Source of the DNA: Sideroxydans sp.
GTDB lineage: Bacteria; Pseudomonadota; Gammaproteobacteria; Burkholderiales; Gallionellaceae
NCBI GenBank assembly: GCA_020057805.1
Contig: JAGVFD010000256.1
Location: forward strand, 1-7,118
Reading direction: 5' to 3'
Length of the DNA: 7,118 nt
Positions 1 through 5,718 of the stretch are shown in pieces. A program made the translations under genes and the position numbers. Position 1 is the stretch's first letter, and every line of letters begins with the position of its first letter. The notes below the pieces were generated by a model. The model saw only the letters and a list, made by a program, of their open reading frames with translations, did not search any database and was not told where the DNA came from.

Positions 1-35
1 AAGAAAGCGTGTTGAGACAGAAATTTTGCAGTCAC
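1..35 (-). other. Possible continuation of the second PAS domain in a shifted frame
   Basis: Reading the minus strand from base 35 in the frame that uses the last base of the alanine codon before the stop gives VTAKFLSQHAF, running off the left edge. Placed after HPEDL(A), this resembles the same part of the first PAS domain in this protein (HPDEA followed by AIAKFQAYV). All three minus frames are open over these 31 bases after the stop, so only the residue resemblance supports this reading. It would need one base missing between the DL codons and base 35. The stretch is short and the claim is tentative. Confidence 0.45.
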
Positions 36-1180
36 GCCAAGTCTTCGGGGTGAATCAAGGCGCTTATCGTGTCACGACTTAAAGAGAAATAGTCCAAGCC
101 CAGCCAATGAAAGACCTCGCGCGACCAATACATTTTTTGCGTCGCCACTTCGTATTCCCACACCCCCATTTGCGCCGAATCCAAGGCCATACTTAAGCGT
201 CGCTCGCTTTCAATTAAGCTCATCTCCGCATGCTTACGCTCGCTTAAATCAACATGCGTGCCCAGCATACGCAACACTTTTCCCTCTGCATCGCGTTCCA
301 CCACACTGCCACGACACAATATCCATTTATAGCTGCCATCTTTGCACAGCATACGATGCTCGCTACTGTATTGCCCCTCGCAGCCACCCTCCACGTAAGC
401 CTGAAATTTGGCTATAGCCTGCATTGCCTCATCTGGGTGTAATAGATTCCTCACGTCACTCGGCTTGTGACCTAACTCTTCCTCACCGTAGCCCAGCATG
501 GCCGTATAGCCTTTTGAATAACTCGCACTATCACCGTGTATATCCCAATCCCAAATCGCATCACCTGTGCTTTCTAGCGCCAGCTTCCAACGCGCATCGA
601 GTCGACGCTGCACCTCGTATTCTTCTTCAGAGGCGAGTTGATGACGTTGCAAACGATCAAATTCGCCGAACATAAAAAGCAAGGTGAGCAAATAAAGCAC
701 GCCCGTAAAAAGATCAAAAACGGAATAGCCAGACTCCAACAAAGGAACGTAATGCGCCACCACCAATGCCACAAAAATTAAGAGCATCCACAGCATACCG
801 CGCAGCATGCCTTGCAAAAACAAAGCTGCTGCGGCCAATAAAAAGAAAATGGATAAGCGATTAGATTGATAAGGCGCGAGCAGGTAAATGGAATAGCACA
901 AGGCAAAAGAGAGCAGCAGCGCGAGTGTGCTCCACAGCTCGATGCGCTGGCGATTGCGCTTCAATCCCACCAAAATAGCAATCGACAGCAGCACAAAACC
1001 AAAATCAATCACACCCATCAAAGGGCTGAACTGCCACCGATAAAAGCCCATGCCAAAGGCAATCAACGCCACCAAAGAGAGGACGCTCGTGAGGTAAATA
1101 ATTTTGTATTTGAGGTGTTGCTCGTATTCAGCGAAGTGCTGGTTAAGACACAACAGATTAAGCAATTTCGCTATCATCAT
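32..1180 (-). CDS. Membrane-anchored PAS-domain sensor, apparently truncated in its second PAS domain
   Basis: Probable cytoplasmic-membrane signalling protein of about 382 residues. About six hydrophobic helices fill roughly residues 26-172. A charged linker (about 173-197) leads to a PAS domain with PAC tail at about 198-318 (motifs TGDAIWDWD, GYGEEELG, LLHPDE, KDGSYKWI, GTHVDLSERK). A second PAS domain starts near 328 (LDSAQMGVWEYE) but ends at LIHPEDLA, about halfway through the fold. No kinase, GGDEF, EAL or other output domain is visible. The membrane part resembles no named sensor domain I can identify with confidence. Start: ATG at 1180, or the adjacent ATG at 1177, is supported by AAAGGG at 1185-1190. 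The frame stays open upstream to a TTG at 1216, which has no clear ribosome binding site. It lies about 120 bases after phoR on the same strand. No terminator is evident between them, so read-through is possible. The ligand and partner are unknown. The stop at 32-34 probably reflects a frameshift, so the true gene may continue past the left edge. Confidence 0.8.
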   Translation of the reverse strand: MMIAKLLNLLCLNQHFAEYEQHLKYKIIYLTSVLSLVALIAFGMGFYRWQFSPLMGVIDFGFVLLSIAILVGLKRNRQRIELWSTLALLLSFALCYSIYLLAPYQSNRLSIFFLLAAAALFLQGMLRGMLWMLLIFVALVVAHYVPLLESGYSVFDLFTGVLYLLTLLFMFGEFDRLQRHQLASEEEYEVQRRLDARWKLALESTGDAIWDWDIHGDSASYSKGYTAMLGYGEEELGHKPSDVRNLLHPDEAMQAIAKFQAYVEGGCEGQYSSEHRMLCKDGSYKWILCRGSVVERDAEGKVLRMLGTHVDLSERKHAEMSLIESERRLSMALDSAQMGVWEYEVATQKMYWSREVFHWLGLDYFSLSRDTISALIHPEDLA

Positions 1181-1184
1181 GCAG

Positions 1185-1190
1185 CCCTTT
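1185..1190 (-). promoter_or_regulatory. Ribosome binding site of the PAS sensor gene
   Basis: AAAGGG on the minus strand lies 4 bases before the ATG at 1180 and 7 bases before the ATG at 1177. This is why an ATG start is preferred over the TTG at 1216. The 7-base spacing slightly favours 1177. Confidence 0.5.
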
Positions 1191-1299
1191 ATGAACGAAT
1201 TGCCGCGGCATTTCAATTTTAGCCGCTTCTTTTTTGCATCATTGATACGCTGAAATGTTGCGTTACTAGCAATAAAAATAGACTGTCTGCGCGAGCATC

Positions 1300-2601
1300 T
1301 TACGCTACGACCCGTCTGGCAGGGAAAGCCAGCGTGAAGGTGCTGCCTTTACCTTCTTCGCTCGCAATTTCCAATGCTGCCTGATGGCGCATGGCGATGT
1401 GCTTCACAATGGCCAGCCCCAATCCCGTGCCACCGGTTTCACGTGAGCGACTGCGGTCGACGCGATAGAAGCGTTCAGTCAAACGTGGAATATGTTGTGC
1501 AGCAATGCCGATGCCGCTGTCCTTCACTGCGAATTGCGCCTGCCCTGCTGCGGTCGTCCACGACATCCAAATATCGCCACCGTTAGGGGTGTAGCGAATT
1601 GCGTTGGTCAACAGATTGAGGAAGGCGCTGCGCAACTCTTCCGCGCTACCTATAAGCTGCGGTGCACCCTCGATATTCAAATGGATAGTGTGCTTACCTT
1701 GGCTCACGGCTTCGCCTTCATGTTGAATGTCAGCTAGCATCGCCGCAACGCCCACCGATTCTTCGCGCACGGGATTTTGTTCATTTTCTAAACGCGACAA
1801 TGCCAGCAAATCATCCACCAAACTTTCCATGCGTACGGTTTGCTCACCCATTAAATTCAGGGCGCGGCGCGCCATTGCATTTTCGAGCTGCGGCATGTCG
1901 TGCATGGTTTCCACAAAGCCATTCACCACGGTAAGCGGTGTGCGTAATTCGTGCGAAACATTAGCCACAAAGTCACGACGCATGGTTTCCATACGCTCAC
2001 GCTGGGTGATGTTGCTGCTGATCAACAGGTGCTTGCCTTTTCCGTAGGGAACGAGATTAATGGATAGCACCAAGCCCGCTTGGCGCGACTCACGCAATAT
2101 CAGCGGATCGGCAAAGCTACGCAGTGCAAGGTATTGCACAAATTCTGGCTGGCGTGCGAGATAGGTAATTTGTTGCCCGGTATCGCGCATCACATCCAAG
2201 CCAAAATGCTGCTCGGCCAAGCGATTGCACCATTCGATACGGTCTGTCGCATCCAGAATAACCACGCCATCAGGCAAAGCAGCGGTGGCTTGTTCAAGTT
2301 GCAATAAAGCGGCGGCATGTTGTTCGCGCTCTTTTCTTTGCTTGCGCGTCATCTTGTTCAAACGCGAGAAAGCGTCTTCCCATAAGCCGGTGCCATCGGG
2401 CACGCTGCTGTCGGGCGCATCGAGCCAGCGTTGCAAATCAGAGAGATTGCGTAGGTGTGAAATGAAGCGCAAAAGGATGCCGCCAGCAAACAGCAACGAT
2501 GCAGGTAATGCGCCTGCCACTCCCCAAAGTAAAAGGGAGGCGACCAAGAGCAGCAAAGGAAAAATTAATGCGCGTTGCCAGAAATCAAACACAGCCGACA
2601 C
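1300..2601 (-). CDS. phoR: Phosphate regulon sensor histidine kinase PhoR
   Basis: Membrane histidine kinase expected to phosphorylate PhoB under phosphate limitation and dephosphorylate it when phosphate is plentiful, working with the Pst transporter and PhoU (neither seen here). There are 433 residues, close to the usual PhoR length. Two hydrophobic helices span about 10-27 and 31-48 with almost no periplasmic loop, as in known PhoR. A linker is followed by a PAS domain (about 100-200, ALPDGVVILDATDRIEWCN). The HisKA motif FVANVSHELRTPL carries the phospho-accepting His217. The ATPase domain has the N box NLLTNAIRYTPNGG (Asn333), G1 DSGIGI (361-366), F box ERFYRVD and G2 GTGLGL (391-396). 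No key residue is missing. Start: the first possible start in the frame is GTG at 2601, with a stop shortly upstream. A second GTG at 2592 is better served by AAGG about 8 bases ahead and would give 430 residues. It follows phoB after about 75 bases and is probably co-transcribed. Confidence 0.95.
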   Translation of the reverse strand: MSAVFDFWQRALIFPLLLLVASLLLWGVAGALPASLLFAGGILLRFISHLRNLSDLQRWLDAPDSSVPDGTGLWEDAFSRLNKMTRKQRKEREQHAAALLQLEQATAALPDGVVILDATDRIEWCNRLAEQHFGLDVMRDTGQQITYLARQPEFVQYLALRSFADPLILRESRQAGLVLSINLVPYGKGKHLLISSNITQRERMETMRRDFVANVSHELRTPLTVVNGFVETMHDMPQLENAMARRALNLMGEQTVRMESLVDDLLALSRLENEQNPVREESVGVAAMLADIQHEGEAVSQGKHTIHLNIEGAPQLIGSAEELRSAFLNLLTNAIRYTPNGGDIWMSWTTAAGQAQFAVKDSGIGIAAQHIPRLTERFYRVDRSRSRETGGTGLGLAIVKHIAMRHQAALEIASEEGKGSTFTLAFPARRVVA

Positions 2602-2621
2602 CTTAAGGATGAGGTGGCGGA

Positions 2622-2627
2622 ATTATA
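2622..2627 (-). promoter_or_regulatory. Possible internal -10 element between phoB and phoR
   Basis: A perfect TATAAT on the minus strand lies about 20-30 bases ahead of the phoR start. The hexamers at 16-18 bp spacing upstream (around 2644-2650) do not resemble TTGACA, so this may be a chance match or a weak, activator-dependent internal promoter for phoR. Confidence 0.25.
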
Positions 2628-2676
2628 CGGTGGGATGCGTGTGCTGCGGGACGAACGCACGCTGGAGCAGCTTGAT

Positions 2677-3378
2677 TTATTCTTTGGAGAAACGATAACC
2701 GCTGCCACGTACGGTCTGAATTAGATTATCAGTCGCCGATGGCTCTAACGCTTGACGCAGACGGCGAATATGCACATCAATCGTGCGCTCTTCCACAAAC
2801 ACATGGTCGCCCCACACTTGGTCGAGCAATTGCGTGCGGCTATACACGCGCTCTGGATGCGTCATAAAAAAATGCAGCAAGCGAAATTCGGTGGGGCCCA
2901 GTTCAATGCTCGCACCGTTGGCATTCACACGATGCGTGGTGGGCGAAAGTTCAAGACCCTCGGCACGTACTAAATCGTCCGTCATTTGTGGCGCACGACG
3001 ACGCAGTACAGCACGGATGCGCGCCATCAACTCGCGCGGGGAGAAAGGCTTGGTGATGTAATCATCGGCGCCGGCTTCAAGACCTTGTATTTTGTCGCGC
3101 TCGTCGGTGCGTGCGGTGAGCATGATAATGGGGATATCGCGCGTGCGTGAATCAGCACGCAAACGTTGCGCAAATTCAACACCTGACACGCCAGGCAACA
3201 TCCAATCGAGCAAAATAAGGTCGGGCAAAGCACGGTTAATTTCGGTCTGCGCACTCGCCACATCGTAGGCTTGAATGGCGCGGTAGCCGCATTGCGCCAC
3301 ATTAAATGCGAGCAATTCTTGAATCGCGGGTTCGTCTTCTACCAGCAGAATGTTGGCGGTCGTCATCATTTTCTCCAT
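2677..3378 (-). CDS. phoB: Phosphate regulon response regulator PhoB
   Basis: OmpR/PhoB-family transcription factor that, once phosphorylated by PhoR, binds Pho boxes and activates phosphate-starvation genes. There are 233 residues, against about 229 usual. The receiver domain (about 8-125) has the acidic pair Glu14-Asp15, phospho-acceptor Asp58 in [10 protein letters not shown], Thr88 in IIMLTAR, Tyr107 and Lys110 in [11 protein letters not shown]. The winged-helix effector domain (about 137-231) has [19 protein letters not shown], the recognition helix [15 protein letters not shown] and the wing [10 protein letters not shown]. Start: ATG at 3378 has AAGGA 9 bases upstream. ATG at 3366, preceded by GGAG, would start [12 protein letters not shown] and give exactly the common 229-residue form, so both are plausible. 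The short gap to phoR suggests one operon. A Pho box lies directly upstream, which predicts positive autoregulation. Confidence 0.96.
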   Translation of the reverse strand: MEKMMTTANILLVEDEPAIQELLAFNVAQCGYRAIQAYDVASAQTEINRALPDLILLDWMLPGVSGVEFAQRLRADSRTRDIPIIMLTARTDERDKIQGLEAGADDYITKPFSPRELMARIRAVLRRRAPQMTDDLVRAEGLELSPTTHRVNANGASIELGPTEFRLLHFFMTHPERVYSRTQLLDQVWGDHVFVEERTIDVHIRRLRQALEPSATDNLIQTVRGSGYRFSKE

Positions 3379-3387
3379 CGAGGTTTA

Positions 3388-3392
3388 TCCTT
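3388..3392 (-). promoter_or_regulatory. Ribosome binding site of phoB
   Basis: AAGGA on the minus strand lies 9 bases before the ATG at 3378. A second candidate, GGAG inside the first codons, serves the ATG at 3366. Confidence 0.55.
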
Positions 3393-3401
3393 AAGTTTGC
3401 G

Positions 3402-3407
3402 ATGGTA
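3402..3407 (-). promoter_or_regulatory. Predicted -10 element of the phoB promoter
   Basis: TACCAT matches TATAAT at four of six bases and begins 6 bases after the second Pho half-site. From memory, this is the spacing in E. coli phoA, where PhoB replaces a normal -35. It would put the transcript start near 3395, leaving a short leader of about 16-17 bases that contains the AAGGA. It overlaps the third half-site. Confidence 0.5.
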
Positions 3408-3435
3408 TGAAAGAATTATGACAGGCACGTGACAG
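3403..3435 (-). promoter_or_regulatory. Pho box: three contiguous 11-base PhoB half-sites upstream of phoB
   Basis: On the minus strand, three 11-base units lie end to end: CTGTCACGTGC (3425-3435), CTGTCATAATT (3414-3424) and CTTTCATACCA (3403-3413). The known Pho box is made of 11-base direct repeats led by CTGTCA with an AT-rich end. The first two units match this lead exactly and the third differs by one base. The site sits 25-57 bases before the phoB start and abuts the stop codon of the symporter gene. Its place directly upstream of phoB strongly supports autoregulation by phosphorylated PhoB. Confidence 0.85.
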
Positions 3436-4905
3436 TCAGGCTGAATGTTCACTTTGCGTAACGATATGATGATTCGGATGCCGATGCGGTTCGACGTGTT
3501 GCCCCATCCAATTGGGTAACACGGAACCGACGATCATGCCGATGAAGCTCATCAACAATCCCAACAACTGCGGCGGCCAAATCGCGGAAGGCTCAAACAC
3601 TTCACACAGCATCCACGTCGCCAAGCCCAACACCATCGCCGACAGCGCACCCTGCGAGTTGGCGCGTTTCCAATACAAGCCAAACGCCAATGGTACGAAC
3701 GCCGCCACCAAGGTGATTTTGTAGGCACTCTCTACCATCTTAAAAATACTCAATTCAGAATTAAGTGCCACACCCAACACCACTGCACCAAATACCCACA
3801 AAGTAATACGCATGGCGCGCAAAAATTGTTTGTCACTCATGTCTTTGCGAATGAAATGCTTGAGGATGTTTTCGGTGAACGCGACGGAAGGTGCGAGCAA
3901 GGTGGCAGAAGAACAACTCATAATTGCCGACAGCAATGCGCCGAAAAAGATGACCTGTGCGAACACTGGCGTGTGTTCCAGAATCAGCGTGGGCAAAATC
4001 AATTGCGAATCTTGCTGCAACAAATTGCCAAACACGGTGGGGTCAACCAGCATTGCCGCATAAGCCAGGAACATCGGCACAAAGGCAAACAGGAAATACA
4101 GCGAACCGCCCAACACCGAGCCGCGCACGGCGGTCTTTTGATTCTTCGCCGAGGTGATGCGTTGAAACACATCTTGTTGCGGAATCGAGCCCAGCATCAT
4201 CGTCAGCCATGCACCAATGAACGGTACCCAGTGCGTGTAATCGCCCTGCGGAAAAAAGTTGAGTTTGCCTGCCGCTTCCGCATGCGCCACCACTGCACTC
4301 ACGCCGCCCGTCATGCCGCTAACAAACCACGCGATAAATAACATACCGCCCATGATGACCGTCATCTGCACAAAATCGAGCAAGGCCACCGACCACATGC
4401 CGCCAAAGGTGGTGTAGGTGAGCACGATGAGCGCGCCCACCACCATGCCCACTTCCTGCGATACCGCCCCGCCGCTCACCACGTTGAACACCAGCCCCAG
4501 CGCCATAATCTGCGCCGACACCCAGCCCAAGTACGACACCACAATGGTCACCGCCGCAATCAATTCCACTGCGCGGTTGTAACGCAAACGATAGAAATCG
4601 CCGATGGTAAGCAAGTTCATGCGATACAGTTTGTTGGCAAAAAACAGCCCCGCCAAAATCAAACACAACGCCGCCCCAAACGGATCCGCCACTACCCCGC
4701 CCATGCCCTCTTTCACAAACGTGGCCGAGATACCCAACACCGTTTCCGCGCCAAACCAAGTCGCAAACACCGTCGCTGTCACCATCGGCAATGGCAAATG
4801 CCGCCCCGCCACCGCAAAATCTTTCGCGCTATGCACCCGCGTAGCGGCATACATCCCGATACCCACCGACACCAATAGATAGAGAACAACGAACCCAATC
4901 AACAT
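3436..4905 (-). CDS. Sodium:solute symporter (SSS family), substrate unknown
   Basis: Polytopic inner-membrane transporter of about 489 residues that should couple solute uptake to the sodium gradient (SSS family, TC 2.A.21). About 13 hydrophobic helices can be traced along the length. Family marks are the N-terminal segment SAKDFAVAGRHLPLP, the conserved helix around residues 166-187 (FGGMWSVALLDFVQ, with Asp177 and Gln180), and the small-residue helix SAIMSCSSATLLAPS (about 326-340), whose serines correspond to the sodium-site region. The motifs do not tell proline, pantothenate, acetate or other substrates apart, so none is assigned. The C-terminal tail is histidine-rich (HVEPHRHPNHH, about 470-480). 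Start: ATG at 4905 is preferred; a TTG three codons upstream (4914) has no better ribosome binding site, and the one for 4905 (GTGAG, about 10 bases away) is weak. It lies downstream of the peroxiredoxin terminator and ends flush with the phoB Pho box. Confidence 0.93.
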   Translation of the reverse strand: MLIGFVVLYLLVSVGIGMYAATRVHSAKDFAVAGRHLPLPMVTATVFATWFGAETVLGISATFVKEGMGGVVADPFGAALCLILAGLFFANKLYRMNLLTIGDFYRLRYNRAVELIAAVTIVVSYLGWVSAQIMALGLVFNVVSGGAVSQEVGMVVGALIVLTYTTFGGMWSVALLDFVQMTVIMGGMLFIAWFVSGMTGGVSAVVAHAEAAGKLNFFPQGDYTHWVPFIGAWLTMMLGSIPQQDVFQRITSAKNQKTAVRGSVLGGSLYFLFAFVPMFLAYAAMLVDPTVFGNLLQQDSQLILPTLILEHTPVFAQVIFFGALLSAIMSCSSATLLAPSVAFTENILKHFIRKDMSDKQFLRAMRITLWVFGAVVLGVALNSELSIFKMVESAYKITLVAAFVPLAFGLYWKRANSQGALSAMVLGLATWMLCEVFEPSAIWPPQLLGLLMSFIGMIVGSVLPNWMGQHVEPHRHPNHHIVTQSEHSA

Positions 4906-4938
4906 GACATGCAACTCACGGAATAAATAATGGCGGCG

Positions 4939-4944
4939 ATTTTA
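4939..4944 (-). promoter_or_regulatory. Possible -10 element of the symporter promoter
   Basis: TAAAAT (five of six to TATAAT) lies about 33 bases ahead of the symporter ATG, just after the T-tract of the peroxiredoxin terminator. No good -35 is present at 16-18 bp; that position falls in the T-rich terminator tail. The terminator upstream implies that the symporter needs a promoter in this short gap. Confidence 0.3.
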
Positions 4945-4955
4945 GCAGTGTTACC

Positions 4956-4991
4956 AAAAACAAAAAGGCTGCCGGAATACGGCAGCCTTTT
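4956..4991 (-). terminator. Intrinsic terminator of the peroxiredoxin gene
   Basis: A perfect 12-bp inverted repeat pairs 4963-4974 with 4980-4991 around a 5-base loop, with GC-rich core GGCTGCCG. On the minus strand it is followed by a T-rich run (TTTTTGTTTTT, partly within the stem end). It starts about 20 bases after the peroxiredoxin stop. In the opposite direction the stem is followed by TTTTG only, so it mainly suits minus-strand transcripts. Confidence 0.92.
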
Positions 4992-5011
4992 GATGCAGCA
5001 AGGTGAATTGA

Positions 5012-5614
5012 TTACAGGTCTTTAGCGTGTGCGGCCAAGTATTTGGCTACGCCTTCGGTGCTGTCTTTCATGCCTGCTTTGCCTTTGCTCCAACCGGCTG
5101 GGCATACTTCACCGTGTTCTTCAGTGAATTGCAGAGCATCAATCATGCGCAGCATTTCGTCGATATTGCGCCCCAGTGGCAGGTCGTTCACTACTTGATG
5201 ACGCACCACGCCTGCGCGGTCGATTAGGAACGAGCCACGATATGCCACGCCACCTTCAGCTTCTACGTCGTAGGCTTTGCAGATTTCGTGTTTGATGTCC
5301 GCTACCAGTGGGTAACGTACTTGTCCAATGCCGCCGTTGTTGATTGGTGTGTTCTTCCAGGCAAAGTGAGAGAACTGCGAGTCAATCGACACGCCGATGA
5401 TTTCGACGTTGCGCTTTTGAAATTCTTCCAAACGGTGGTCGAAGGCGATGAGTTCGGAAGGGCACACGAAGGTGAAGTCGAGTGGGTAGAAAAACACGAC
5501 GGCGTATTTTTGGCTGATGTGTTTTTTCAGGTTAAACGCTTCGTTAATTTCGTTGTTGCCCATAACGGCAACCGCGCTGAAATCGGGGGCTTGCTTACCT
5601 ACGAGTACGGCCAT
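5012..5614 (-). CDS. Typical 2-Cys peroxiredoxin (AhpC/Prx1 type)
   Basis: Cytoplasmic thiol peroxidase that reduces hydrogen peroxide and organic peroxides; a 200-residue protein, the usual length for the family. The peroxidatic Cys51 sits in PLDFTFVCPSE with Thr48, and the conserved Arg is in YRGSFLID (Arg126). The resolving Cys171 lies in the C-terminal GEVCPAGW, so the typical disulfide between subunits is expected. GGIG (94-97) and a C-terminal Tyr-Leu (192-193, AKYLAAH) resemble the GGLG and YF motifs linked to sensitivity to over-oxidation. An extra Cys is present at 112. No AhpF or thioredoxin reductase gene is adjacent, so the reductant is unknown (thioredoxin or AhpF are the family options). 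The ATG at 5614 has AGGAG 6 bases upstream. Its own promoter and terminator suggest a monocistronic unit. Exact naming as ahpC or prx cannot be settled from sequence alone. Confidence 0.96.
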   Translation of the reverse strand: MAVLVGKQAPDFSAVAVMGNNEINEAFNLKKHISQKYAVVFFYPLDFTFVCPSELIAFDHRLEEFQKRNVEIIGVSIDSQFSHFAWKNTPINNGGIGQVRYPLVADIKHEICKAYDVEAEGGVAYRGSFLIDRAGVVRHQVVNDLPLGRNIDEMLRMIDALQFTEEHGEVCPAGWSKGKAGMKDSTEGVAKYLAAHAKDL

Positions 5615-5620
5615 GTTGTT

Positions 5621-5625
5621 CTCCT
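5621..5625 (-). promoter_or_regulatory. Strong ribosome binding site of the peroxiredoxin gene
   Basis: AGGAG on the minus strand lies 6 bases before the ATG. It is the best Shine-Dalgarno sequence in the window and consistent with high expression. Confidence 0.8.
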
Positions 5626-5668
5626 AAAGTGGTGGTTTTTGAAACTTGACTGAAATGCTAGGGTTTGG

Positions 5669-5696
5669 ATTTTGCCAGATGCGGCGCGACTGTCAA
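5669..5696 (-). promoter_or_regulatory. Sigma70-type promoter of the peroxiredoxin gene
   Basis: On the minus strand a perfect TTGACA (5691-5696) is followed by a 16-bp spacer and CAAAAT (5669-5674), four of six to TATAAT. TG one base before the -10 makes it an extended -10 type. The start would fall near 5662, giving a leader of about 47 bases. The -35 lies only about 22 bases after the msbA stop. No obvious OxyR or other operator was recognised. Confidence 0.7.
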
Positions 5697-5718
5697 CCTT
5701 ATGCAGTGAATTTTTTGA

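Noticed and set aside
866..1222. Plus-strand open frame of about 118 codons over the PAS sensor's membrane region
   Set aside because: It is rich in Gln, Arg and His as an antisense of hydrophobic codons, has no clear ribosome binding site and overlaps the whole membrane domain.
1217..1299. Terminator or clear promoter between phoR and the PAS sensor gene
   Set aside because: Only very short pairings such as AGAC-A-GTCT were found, with too small a loop. TTGCTA to TATCAA has a 19-bp spacer and poor matches.
2225..2698. Open frame of about 157 codons on the plus strand
   Set aside because: It lies antisense to phoR and the phoB end, both of which carry complete family motifs. The translation has no recognisable domain and is rich in residues expected from an antisense frame.
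3826..4341. Open frame of about 171 codons on the plus strand
   Set aside because: It is antisense to the conserved core of the symporter, its product is low in hydrophobic order and rich in His, Arg and Gln, and no family is recognisable.
4319..4759. Glycine-rich open frame of about 146 codons on the minus strand
   Set aside because: It is a shifted frame inside the symporter gene. The Gly/Val-rich wording comes from reading GC-rich membrane codons out of frame.
5691..5701. CTGTCAACCTT on the plus strand as a Pho half-site
   Set aside because: It is a single unit with no adjacent repeat, and it is explained as the complement of the TTGACA -35 element of the peroxiredoxin promoter.
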